Positions 19,458 to 28,112 of a stretch of 38,410 nt of DNA are shown here, one piece after another. The position numbers and the translations under genes were made by a program. The stretch's first letter is position 1. Each line of letters begins with the position of its first letter. Under the pieces are notes generated by a model that did not search any database, was not told the DNA's origin, and was given only the letters and a program-made list of their open reading frames with translations. The stretch spans positions 1 to 38,410 of the forward strand of contig MNYC01000049.1 in the NCBI GenBank assembly GCA_001872945.1. The letters run 5' to 3'. The stretch comes from a bacterium CG2_30_37_16. GTDB lineage: Bacteria; Patescibacteriota; CPR2.

Positions 19458-21054
19458 TGAGGACGCAAAGGTGGAAAACAATATTTCAGATCCTAAATTT
19501 AATAGCTTATATAATAGCAAAATCGAGCCGGTTGCAATTGATAATGCTATCAATCTCTTAATTGAAAAAGCAATAAAACAGGAAAAATTTTATAATACTA
19601 CATTAAATTTAGATAACATTAAAAGAGAGTTTGTCAGCATAATAAACAGGTTAAATTTTCTTCCTTCAAAAAAATTCTTGGATCGGGAGCTGGGAATAGA
19701 GACAAAAGAGGAAAATACTCAGATGACAGAGTTAACGTATGAAGACGTTGGTATGAGTACTTTACAGAATTCGTATATGTCCGTCAGCGATGAATATCTT
19801 CAGAAACTTAGCTTAAATGATTTTATTTTACTAAAAAAAGATGATGGAACGGAGCAAAAAAAGAAATCCGAAGAAGTGGCAAGGGAGCTACTTATCGAGG
19901 CTAAGAAATATAGAATTAAAGGTTTTGTATTTATAGACGAAGTTGAAAGATTCAATCCTTTAGGAAAAAAGTTTAAGCTTTCAGAAATTTTGTCATCAAG
20001 CCAGTTGGCTACCGAAAGAGAGGAGATTGCTGAGGGGTTTATTAATTTAGCAAACTTTATAAACGACAATAAAGTTAACTTTGACGAATTAAAACATACT
20101 ATATATATCGCTGTGCGCTTTTTAGATAACATAATTGATATTTATGACTACCCCACCCTAGAAATTGAAGGTCAAACAAAAAAAGCCAGAAAAATTGGTC
20201 TTAGTATTTGCGGGTTCGGCGATGCCATTGGTAAATTGGGTATTAGCTATGAGTCCAAAGAGGCCATTAAGCTTTTAGGAGAAATCTCTAGGTATGTAGA
20301 TACAGAAGCTAAAAATGCCAGTTCTGAGCTTGCAAAAGAAAGAGGCGTTTTTCCATTATTTAATGAGGGTATTTTTGATAACACAAAACCCTTAAGAAAT
20401 GCTAGTCTTACTTGTTTAAATGAAAATTCTGAGATTGCCAAATATTTTGACGTTTCCCCCGGCATCAAGGAAATAAATAAAGAGGCTTCTCCGGAATGGC
20501 AAGTTAGAATGCAAAGAGAATCACAGAAATATACGGATCTTGTAAGTATTAAGAACATCTTAATATCTCCGGAAGTTGATGGCGATGAAATGCTGAGTAT
20601 TTTTAGGCTTGCATCCGGGCTTGGTATTAAAATACTAAAGTTTAAACTGACAAATGCTGTTTCTATTAGGATGAATGGCAGCGAGAAGGATGAAGCCGTG
20701 GAAGAACAAAAATTAAGCGAAAGGCCATTAATTTTAAATGGTAAGACTGTTCGTTTTCAGTCGAATGGCAGTGATATCTATATAACAATAAATTATTCTA
20801 GTGACCTAAAACCAGTAGAAGTCTTGCTAAGTAAGGCTACCGTTTCCAACTGTGAAGCAATTATTATAAATTTAGTTAATATTATGCTAGGAAAAAACAT
20901 TTTGCTATCGGAAATCATAGAAATATTAAAACAAAATGTTGTCAGTGATGAATGCGCATGCGGGTGTGGGAACATTTTAAATGTCGTCGAAGCATATGAA
21001 ATTTTAAAAAATGATAGTTTAGACGAAAAAGAAAAGAAAATACAACTTGGATAA
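19444..21054 (+). CDS. Degenerate class II (NrdJ-like) ribonucleotide reductase homologue with TSCPD-like C-terminal domain; predicted catalytically dead
   Basis: NrdJ-like blocks: SVSDEYLQ, GFVFIDEVERFNP, FINLANFINDNKVNFDELKHTIYIAVRFLDNIIDIYDYPTLEIEGQTKKARKIGLSICGFGDAIGKLGI, RNASLTCL, VRMQRESQKYTD, and RPLILNGKTVRFQ...YITINYSSDLKPVEVLLSKA. The NPCGE active-site motif is absent. Confidence 0.82.
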   Translation: MKMNNEDAKVENNISDPKFNSLYNSKIEPVAIDNAINLLIEKAIKQEKFYNTTLNLDNIKREFVSIINRLNFLPSKKFLDRELGIETKEENTQMTELTYEDVGMSTLQNSYMSVSDEYLQKLSLNDFILLKKDDGTEQKKKSEEVARELLIEAKKYRIKGFVFIDEVERFNPLGKKFKLSEILSSSQLATEREEIAEGFINLANFINDNKVNFDELKHTIYIAVRFLDNIIDIYDYPTLEIEGQTKKARKIGLSICGFGDAIGKLGISYESKEAIKLLGEISRYVDTEAKNASSELAKERGVFPLFNEGIFDNTKPLRNASLTCLNENSEIAKYFDVSPGIKEINKEASPEWQVRMQRESQKYTDLVSIKNILISPEVDGDEMLSIFRLASGLGIKILKFKLTNAVSIRMNGSEKDEAVEEQKLSERPLILNGKTVRFQSNGSDIYITINYSSDLKPVEVLLSKATVSNCEAIIINLVNIMLGKNILLSEIIEILKQNVVSDECACGCGNILNVVEAYEILKNDSLDEKEKKIQLG

Positions 21055-21078
21055 ACATAAAAATAAAAGGAGGAAAAA

Positions 21079-23193
21079 TTGAGTGATCGTTCTGAAATGC
21101 AGCAAGAGCCTTTAAAGTTGGATAAGGAGAGTTTACAGAAAAAAACATTCACCCATATCATAAAAAGAAATGGTGATTTGGAAAAATTTGATACCTTAAA
21201 AATAGACGAGGCCATACTTAAGGCCGGAAGTGCAACGGCTGAATTAAATGAAAAGCTGGCCCATAAACTTTCCCTAAAAGTTGTCTCAATTCTTTATAAA
21301 AAATTTGAAAATATTTCTCCGAATGTGGAGCAAATTCAAGACATTGTGGAACATGTTTTAATTGACTCTGTGTTTGAAGAAACTGCCAAAGCTTATATTA
21401 TTTACAGAAGAAAAAGAGCAGAAATAAGAGAAATAAAAAAAATTCTCGATGTTGAAGGATTAATGGAGGATTATTTAAACGAAACCGACTGGAGAGTTAA
21501 AGAAAATAGCAATATGAGTTATTCTCTCCAAGGGCTTAACAACTATATTAGTTCGTCGGTAACAGCCAAATATTGGCTAGAAAAAATGTATCCCGATAAT
21601 ATCAAAAAAGCTCATATTGAAGGCGATATCCACATTCATGACTTATATTTACTCGCCGCTTATTGTTCTGGGTGGGACTTAAAGGATCTCTTGCTTAGAG
21701 GCTTTGGAGGTGTAAGAGGAAAAATTGAAAGCGCTCCGGCAAAACATTTCCGCGTCGTTTTAGGCCAAATAGTTAATTTCTTCTATACTTTGCAGGGTGA
21801 GGTTGCCGGTGCTGTGGCTTTTTCTAATTTTGATACATATCTGGCCCCTTTCATTAGATACGACAAGTTAACTTACGATGAAGTTAAGCAATGTCTTCAG
21901 GAGTTTGTATTCAATATGAATGTACCAACAAGGGTTGGATTTCAGACACCGTTTACTAATATTACGATGGATTTAACTCCATCAAAGCTCATTGGCGAAG
22001 AAAATGTGATAATTGGTGGTGAGCTGAAAAAAGAAAAATACAAGGATTATCAAGAGGAAATGGACCAGCTAAATAGAGCATTTGCCGAAGTAATGATGGC
22101 AGGCGACTCTAAGGGAAGGGTTTTTACTTTTCCAATACCAACCTACAATATTACGAAAGATTTTAATTGGGAGAATCCGGTTTTGGATCCGGTTTGGGAA
22201 ATGTCGGCTAAATATGGTATCCCGTATTTTTCAAATTTTGTAAATTCCGACATTGATCCTGATGACGCAAGAAGTATGTGCTGTCGCCTTAGAATTGATA
22301 ATAAGGAACTCCGAAAAAGAGGCGGCGGATTATTTGGCGCTAATCCTCTTACCGGAAGTATTGGCGTTGTTACCATTAATTTAGCTCGTGTTGGATTTCT
22401 GTCTAAAACAAGAAAAGAATTCTTCGAAAGGCTCGAATACCTAATGAATGTTTCTCATGAAAGTCTGGTTTTGAAAAGGAAAACTGTGGAAAAGTTTACT
22501 ACTGAGGGGTTGTATCCATATGCGCGAGTTTATTTGGATAACGTTGCTAAAAGGTTCGGCAAATATTGGCAGAATCATTTTTCCACAATTGGTATTCACG
22601 GCATGAACGAAGCCATGATCAATTTTATGGACAAAGACATGGGAGACGTGAAAGCGCGAAATTTTGCCATAGAAGTCATGGATTATATGAATAAGAGAAT
22701 ATTGGATTTTCAGCACGAAACAGGAAGCCTATATAATTTAGAGGCTACTCCGGCAGAAGGAACCACATACCAATTTGCCCGAGCCGATAAGAAAAAATAT
22801 CCCGAAATTAAAGTTGCCAACGAAGCAGCCTTTAAGGATGGAGCCGAACCATACTACACTAACTCATCATGGCATCCGGTTGGATATACCAGCGACATAT
22901 TCGAATTATTAGATGCTCAGGAAGAATTCCAGATACGCTATACGGGAGGAACGGTTCTACACAATTATCTTGGTGAGAGAATTAATGACCTCAAGGCCTA
23001 TAAGAAACTGGTTAAAAAAATTGCTGAAAGCTATAAGCTCCCGTATTTTACGCTTACTCCAACTTTTAGCATTTGTCCCAAACATGGCTATTTGGCTGGC
23101 GAGCATAAATTCTGTCCCAAATGTGATGAGGAAATAGGGTATAAGGAGCAGCTAAACATAAATTTAAATACAAAAAGCAAAGTAAAGGTATAA
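21079..23193 (+). CDS. nrdD: Anaerobic ribonucleoside-triphosphate reductase NrdD, main polypeptide lacking the glycyl-radical segment
   Basis: N-terminal ATP cone; HDLYLLAAYCSGWDL; RSMCCRLRID; zinc site CPKHGYLAGEHKFCPKCD. Terminates 20 residues after the last zinc-site Cys with no RVxGY motif. Confidence 0.95.
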   Translation: MSDRSEMQQEPLKLDKESLQKKTFTHIIKRNGDLEKFDTLKIDEAILKAGSATAELNEKLAHKLSLKVVSILYKKFENISPNVEQIQDIVEHVLIDSVFEETAKAYIIYRRKRAEIREIKKILDVEGLMEDYLNETDWRVKENSNMSYSLQGLNNYISSSVTAKYWLEKMYPDNIKKAHIEGDIHIHDLYLLAAYCSGWDLKDLLLRGFGGVRGKIESAPAKHFRVVLGQIVNFFYTLQGEVAGAVAFSNFDTYLAPFIRYDKLTYDEVKQCLQEFVFNMNVPTRVGFQTPFTNITMDLTPSKLIGEENVIIGGELKKEKYKDYQEEMDQLNRAFAEVMMAGDSKGRVFTFPIPTYNITKDFNWENPVLDPVWEMSAKYGIPYFSNFVNSDIDPDDARSMCCRLRIDNKELRKRGGGLFGANPLTGSIGVVTINLARVGFLSKTRKEFFERLEYLMNVSHESLVLKRKTVEKFTTEGLYPYARVYLDNVAKRFGKYWQNHFSTIGIHGMNEAMINFMDKDMGDVKARNFAIEVMDYMNKRILDFQHETGSLYNLEATPAEGTTYQFARADKKKYPEIKVANEAAFKDGAEPYYTNSSWHPVGYTSDIFELLDAQEEFQIRYTGGTVLHNYLGERINDLKAYKKLVKKIAESYKLPYFTLTPTFSICPKHGYLAGEHKFCPKCDEEIGYKEQLNINLNTKSKVKV

Positions 23194-23204
23194 GGGAGAG
23201 TATT

Positions 23205-23372
23205 ATGTCAGAAGAAGTTAACAAAATTGAAGCATTGCGTCAGCCTTGTGAAGTTTTTTCCAGAGTTGTTGGCTACATAAGGCCGGTTCATCAATGGAAT
23301 AAAGGCAAACAATCAGAGTATAACGACCGAAAAATGCTTAACTTGAGGCTTGAGAATGAGGAAGCCTGTTAG
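23205..23372 (+). CDS. Separate 55-aa glycyl-radical polypeptide of NrdD (not in the supplied ORF track)
   Basis: ATG 23205 to TAG 23370-23372: MSEEVNKIEALRQPCEVFSRVVGYIRPVHQWNKGKQSEYNDRKMLNLRLENEEAC. GGGAGAG lies upstream. The frame differs from nrdD by 2. Matches the canonical NrdD C-terminus. Confidence 0.93.
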   Translation: MSEEVNKIEALRQPCEVFSRVVGYIRPVHQWNKGKQSEYNDRKMLNLRLENEEAC

Positions 23373-23374
23373 AA

Positions 23375-24067
23375 ATGAAAATAGGGGGATTCCAGAAAAC
23401 TACGCTTATCGATTATCCGGGTAAAATTGCAGCCTCAATATTTACAGTGGGCTGCAATTTTCGTTGTGGATATTGTCATAATCCTGATTTAATTGATGGT
23501 AGAAATATCATTTTAGAGGATGAAGCGAAGGTTTTGGAGTTCTTTAAAAAAAGAAAGAATACCCTAGAGGGAGTTGTCATATCGGGCGGAGAACCTCTGC
23601 TGCAAAAAGACTTGCAAGATTTCATTATGCAAATTAAAAATCTGGGGCTTTTGGTAAAACTAGATACTAACGGCTCGAATCCGCAAAAACTAAAAAAATT
23701 ACTTGACCAGAAATTAGTGGATTATGTAGCCATGGACATAAAAAATAATTTAAGCAGCTATGACCAAACAACAAATATTAAGGGAAGCGGCAAGAATATT
23801 GCGGAAAGTATCGATTTAATTATAAACTCATATATAAATTACGAATTTCGGTCCACAGTTTTGCCGGATCTGCATAATGAAAAAAATATCGAAGAAATTG
23901 GAATAATGATCAAAGGCGCCAGGAAAATGTATCTGCAAAGCTTTAGATCAGGAGTTACTTTAGATGAAAAGTATGCCACGAAAAGAAGCTTTGCTGAGAC
24001 CGAAATGGAAAATCTAAAAACACTGGTATTAAAAAATGTCCTGAGCTGTGATATAAGATTTTATTAA
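23375..24067 (+). CDS. nrdG: Anaerobic RNR activating protein, radical SAM
   Basis: TLIDYPGKIAASIFTVGCNFRCGYCHNPDLI (CxxxCxxC); starts 2 nt after the glycyl-radical ORF. Confidence 0.95.
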   Translation: MKIGGFQKTTLIDYPGKIAASIFTVGCNFRCGYCHNPDLIDGRNIILEDEAKVLEFFKKRKNTLEGVVISGGEPLLQKDLQDFIMQIKNLGLLVKLDTNGSNPQKLKKLLDQKLVDYVAMDIKNNLSSYDQTTNIKGSGKNIAESIDLIINSYINYEFRSTVLPDLHNEKNIEEIGIMIKGARKMYLQSFRSGVTLDEKYATKRSFAETEMENLKTLVLKNVLSCDIRFY

Positions 24068-24104
24068 GTTTAATTGCGCATCAATCCATGATATAATTAT
24101 TTAT

Positions 24105-24368
24105 ATGAAAATTCTTGTGTTTTCAAAAAAGGACATATCGGTTATTGAAGAAAATTATTTGAAAGATTTTTATGATACCCTTCAAAGAGATAATTACGAA
24201 GTTGTACCCGTTGATACCGAAGAAGTTGATGGCATCGCCAAGGCTGAAATATACGATATTTACTCTACGCCTTCCGTGGTCGTTACCACAAATGACGGTA
24301 CCTTTATTCAGGGATGGAAGGGCGAAATTCCTCCATTATCAGAAGTTAAATATTATCTACTCACTTAA
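24105..24368 (+). CDS. Small thioredoxin/glutaredoxin-fold-like protein without cysteines
   Basis: 87 aa; Trx-like IYDIYSTPSVVVTTNDGTFIQGWKGEIP block with cis-Pro-like TPS; no Cys in the translation. Confidence 0.6.
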   Translation: MKILVFSKKDISVIEENYLKDFYDTLQRDNYEVVPVDTEEVDGIAKAEIYDIYSTPSVVVTTNDGTFIQGWKGEIPPLSEVKYYLLT

Positions 24369-24378
24369 ATGAAACTAA

Positions 24379-24636
24379 ATGAAACCATTTTTACATAATT
24401 TTTTAGACGTATCAGCCTCAAGCTTAATTGTACTTATGTTTATAAGAGCTATCCTGTCGTGTTTGCCGAATGCCAGAGGCAGAATAAGCGATTTTATCGT
24501 CCAAATAACAGATCCCATGCTTAATCCAGTAAGAAAATTTGTACCCGTAACCGGTGGAGTGGATTTTTCACCTCTAGTATTTTTCTTTTTAATAAAAGTA
24601 TTGCATGAGATTTTGGCAGCTTTAATCGGTACCTAA
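24379..24636 (+). CDS. YggT-family membrane protein
   Basis: Hydrophobic N-terminus, ITDPMLNPVRKFVPVTGGVDFSPLVFF motif. Confidence 0.9.
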   Translation: MKPFLHNFLDVSASSLIVLMFIRAILSCLPNARGRISDFIVQITDPMLNPVRKFVPVTGGVDFSPLVFFFLIKVLHEILAALIGT

Positions 24637-24641
24637 ATTAA

Positions 24642-24875
24642 ATGAGAATTAATGTTAAGGCTTATCCAAAGTCGCATACTAATTTAATCTATGAAAAAGA
24701 CGGAACTTATATTGTCAGAACAACAGCACCGGCAGCGGGCAACCTGGCTAATAAAGCAATTATAAAAATGATTTCCGATAAATTTAGCATAGGTATAAGT
24801 AATATTAAAATAATTTCAGGTCAAAATTTTAGGGAAAAAATTTTAGAGCTTAAGGAGACTAAAAGTGACCAATGA
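24642..24875 (+). CDS. DUF167/YggU-family protein
   Basis: RINVKAYPKSHTN...TTAPAAGNLANKAIIKMISDKF...IKIISGQNFREKILEL. Confidence 0.9.
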   Translation: MRINVKAYPKSHTNLIYEKDGTYIVRTTAPAAGNLANKAIIKMISDKFSIGISNIKIISGQNFREKILELKETKSDQ

Positions 24876-25872
24876 AAGGCCAGTCGGCCTTAAAAGTGTT
24901 TTGTCGGCCGTAATTGGAAATTTTTTGGTTGCATCACTTAAAATAGTGGGTTTTGCCTTCTCGGGTTCAGCGGTTATGCTTTCAGAAGGTATACACTCGA
25001 TTGCTGATACTGCAAATCAAGCCTTGCTGATGGTTGGTATTAAACGGGGCGAAAAGCCGGCTGACGATAAATTTAATTATGGCTATAGGCAGGAAAGATT
25101 TTTTTGGGCGCTTATTTCGGCTTGCGGAATATTTTTCCTTGGCGCCGGCGTTACCACTTATCATGGTATAAATGCTTTAATTCTCCACGAAAAAGCCCAT
25201 CTATCCTCATGGTTATTTTTGATTCTCTTTTTATCTTTTATTTTTGAATCTTACACCCTATATGTTGCTTTTACCGAACTTAAAGCTCATGGGAGAAAGG
25301 GTTCTTTAATCAAGCATCTAAAAAATTCAGCTGATCCGACTATCCTAGCAGTAATTTGTGAAGACTCGGTTGCATTAATCGGTATCGTTATTGCCTTTAT
25401 GTCTTTGATTCTAACCGAAATAACCGGAATCTATTATTTTGATGGGATTGGTTCCGTTCTTATTGGTTTGTTACTCGGATTTATGGCGATAATGCTTATT
25501 AAGCTTAACAGGGATTATCTTTTGGCTAAAGCGGTACCCAAACATGTACAAAAAGAGATATCCACAATTTTAAAACGACAATCTCTCATTGAATCTGTAC
25601 ATGATTTAAAAACTGCGGTAATTACTACGGATGGTTATAGAATAAAGGCGGAAATAGAAATAGATGGCAGGGTTTTGGCTAAAAAAATACTTAGATCGAG
25701 GGATTTTAAGAAAGAATTTGATGAAATCGATACATATCATGATTTCGTAAAGTTTTGCTCGGAGTTTGCCGATGAAGTAACAAGAACTCTCGGCAAAGAA
25801 ATTGACAGCTTGGAATGCACTATTTGCGCGGAGGTTCCGGCTATAAAACACATAGATTTGGAGACAAATTAA
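24865..25872 (+). CDS. Cation diffusion facilitator-family transporter
   Basis: SGSAVMLSEGIHSIADTANQALLMVG (metal-binding TM2) and the six-TM pattern. Confidence 0.92.
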   Translation: MTNERPVGLKSVLSAVIGNFLVASLKIVGFAFSGSAVMLSEGIHSIADTANQALLMVGIKRGEKPADDKFNYGYRQERFFWALISACGIFFLGAGVTTYHGINALILHEKAHLSSWLFLILFLSFIFESYTLYVAFTELKAHGRKGSLIKHLKNSADPTILAVICEDSVALIGIVIAFMSLILTEITGIYYFDGIGSVLIGLLLGFMAIMLIKLNRDYLLAKAVPKHVQKEISTILKRQSLIESVHDLKTAVITTDGYRIKAEIEIDGRVLAKKILRSRDFKKEFDEIDTYHDFVKFCSEFADEVTRTLGKEIDSLECTICAEVPAIKHIDLETN

Positions 25873-25890
25873 AATGTTTTTTCAAACTTA

Positions 25891-25919
25891 TTGATTTTTC
25901 TCTTTTTCCCTACTATACT
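25891..25919 (+). promoter_or_regulatory. Promoter of the atp operon
   Basis: TTGATT - 17 bp - TATACT. Confidence 0.65.
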
Positions 25920-25940
25920 ATCTGTGGTTAAAAATTTGGG

Positions 25941-25968
25941 TACCACCTTGTCCAAGATGGTATTTTTA
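25941..25968 (+). terminator. Terminator-like (attenuator?) hairpin in the atp leader
   Basis: TACCACCTTGTCCAAGATGGTA followed by TTTTTAG, between the predicted promoter and the first gene. Confidence 0.55.
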
Positions 25969-25978
25969 GATTGGTTTC

Positions 25979-26206
25979 TTGAAGATGAGTGGAAATAATA
26001 AAGAAAACTTGGCGCTAACTCCAATTTTTATCGAAATTGGATGGAGAATTAGTTTGCCGCTTGCCTTAATGGTTATTGCTGGTAACTGGATAGACACAAA
26101 GCTGCAAACTAAACCAACATTCATATTTGTTGGTATTTTTTTATCGCTTTTTATGTCTTCTTATTCCATTTATAGGATGATTAAAAAATTTACGAAAGAA
26201 GATTAA
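25979..26206 (+). CDS. AtpI/AtpZ-like small membrane protein
   Basis: 75 aa, two TM segments (IEIGWRISLPLALMVIAGNWIDTKL), first gene of the atp operon. Confidence 0.75.
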   Translation: MKMSGNNKENLALTPIFIEIGWRISLPLALMVIAGNWIDTKLQTKPTFIFVGIFLSLFMSSYSIYRMIKKFTKED

Positions 26207-26956
26207 GTGCATATTTCAATTTCTGCAGAACCGATATTTCATATAGGATCATTTCCTTTTACCAATAGCATGCTTGCGGCATGGTTAGTATTCGGGATTT
26301 TAAGCATTTTGGCGTATTTTGCAACAAAAAGAATGGAACAGGTGCCTAAAGGCATTCAAAATATTTTTGAATATATTATAGAAGCGTTGTTTAATTTAAC
26401 TAACGGCATCATGAAGGATAGAAAGTTAACCAAGAAAATCTTTCCTTTAATTGCTACATTTTTTATTTTTATATTATTAAATAACTGGATGGGGCTTATT
26501 CCGGGATTCGGTTCCATCGGGTTTCATGAAACAAATGCTGAAGGAAAGAATGTATTGGTTCCCCTGCTTAGAGCCGGAACAGCCGATTTAAATACAACTA
26601 TAGCTCTAGCCGTAGTTACTGTCATTACTGTTCAAATCCTAGGAATTACCGCAATTGGAATCAGAAAATATGCTGGAAAGTTCATTAATTTTTCGTCACC
26701 TGTAAATTTCTTTGTTGGGATTATTGAGCTGGTATCGGAAGTATCAAGAATCATTTCATATTCCTTTAGGTTATTTGGCAATGTTTTTGCGGGAGAAGTT
26801 TTACTTGCAGTTATGTCAACATTGGTTCCATATGTTATTCCGTTACCCTTCTATATAATGGAGATTTTTGTTGGGGCTGTTCAGGCGCTTGTTTTCACGA
26901 TGTTATCTATAGTTTTTATGTCTATGGCAACAGTTGCTCATAGTGAGAGTCATTAA
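26207..26956 (+). CDS. atpB: F1Fo ATP synthase subunit a
   Basis: SRIISYSFRLFGNVFAGE motif. Confidence 0.96.
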   Translation: MHISISAEPIFHIGSFPFTNSMLAAWLVFGILSILAYFATKRMEQVPKGIQNIFEYIIEALFNLTNGIMKDRKLTKKIFPLIATFFIFILLNNWMGLIPGFGSIGFHETNAEGKNVLVPLLRAGTADLNTTIALAVVTVITVQILGITAIGIRKYAGKFINFSSPVNFFVGIIELVSEVSRIISYSFRLFGNVFAGEVLLAVMSTLVPYVIPLPFYIMEIFVGAVQALVFTMLSIVFMSMATVAHSESH

Positions 26957-26964
26957 ATAAATAA

Positions 26965-27213
<249 letters not shown>

Positions 27214-27222
27214 GGAATATAT

Positions 27223-27726
27223 ATGGACGCATTACACAACTTGGGAGTTGATCCTAAGTTACTCATTGCTCAAGGTATTAATTTTGGTCTTCTGCTTTTT
27301 ATTTTATATAAATTACTATATAGGCCGATTTTAAAGATACTTGAGGATAGGTCAAAAAAAATTGAAAAATCACTAGAGAATGCTGAAGAAATCGAAAAGA
27401 AACTAGTAGATATTAAAGAAACGGAAAAAGAAGTAATAGGAAAGGCAAAAGGGAAAGCAACCGAGATAATAAGCGAAGCCAGAGAAGCGATTGAAGAGAC
27501 TAAAGCCTCTATGATTAAAGATGCTGGTATTAAAGCAAAAAAAATTATCGAGAATGCAGTAGACGAGGCTGAAAAAGAGAAACTAGCAATACTTGCAGAA
27601 GTCAAAAACGAAATAGCAGGTGTTGTGGAAAAATCTGTGATAGCTTTTATGGAAGCGGATTATAAAAATGTTAATCTAAAATTAACTGAAGATGCACTTA
27701 GCGATGCAAAAAAGGTTGGGATTTAG
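27223..27726 (+). CDS. atpF: F1Fo ATP synthase subunit b
   Basis: Single TM followed by a charged coiled coil (LLYRPILKILEDRSKKIEKSLENAEEIE). Confidence 0.94.
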   Translation: MDALHNLGVDPKLLIAQGINFGLLLFILYKLLYRPILKILEDRSKKIEKSLENAEEIEKKLVDIKETEKEVIGKAKGKATEIISEAREAIEETKASMIKDAGIKAKKIIENAVDEAEKEKLAILAEVKNEIAGVVEKSVIAFMEADYKNVNLKLTEDALSDAKKVGI

Positions 27727-28104
27727 ATGCTTGGATCAACAGAAATTGCTAAGGTTTTAATTAGAGAATCGTTCGGAAAAGATGCTGCTGATTTAAAAGG
27801 ATATGCAGCTAGGATCGCCAAGCTTTATCCAAACAAAATCAAATCAATTATAGGCAGCATCAAAGACCAGAACGAATTTGACTTGAGTTACGTCGAAATT
27901 ACAAGCGCTAAGGAACTTTCCGAATCCGAAAGAAGTGAAATTATCAAGTCCCTGAAGATTAAAGACCCTATAAATGTAAAATTTGGGGTTAATTCTGAAA
28001 TTATTGCGGGCATAATAGTAAAAATTGGCGAAACGGTTGTGGATGGTAGCGGCAGGGAAAGAATTAATCAAATAATAGAAAGAATCATAAATACGAAGCT
28101 TTAG
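27727..28104 (+). CDS. atpH: F1Fo ATP synthase subunit delta
   Basis: Operon position; C-terminal INVKFGVNSEIIAGIIVKIGETVVDGSGRERI motif. Confidence 0.9.
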   Translation: MLGSTEIAKVLIRESFGKDAADLKGYAARIAKLYPNKIKSIIGSIKDQNEFDLSYVEITSAKELSESERSEIIKSLKIKDPINVKFGVNSEIIAGIIVKIGETVVDGSGRERINQIIERIINTKL

Positions 28105-28112
28105 GAGCATAA

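Noticed and set aside
23145-23205. The split nrdD as merely an assembly frameshift
   Set aside because: The downstream ORF has its own ATG and SD-like sequence, and a direct fusion would insert a long non-homologous linker. Not fully excluded without reads.
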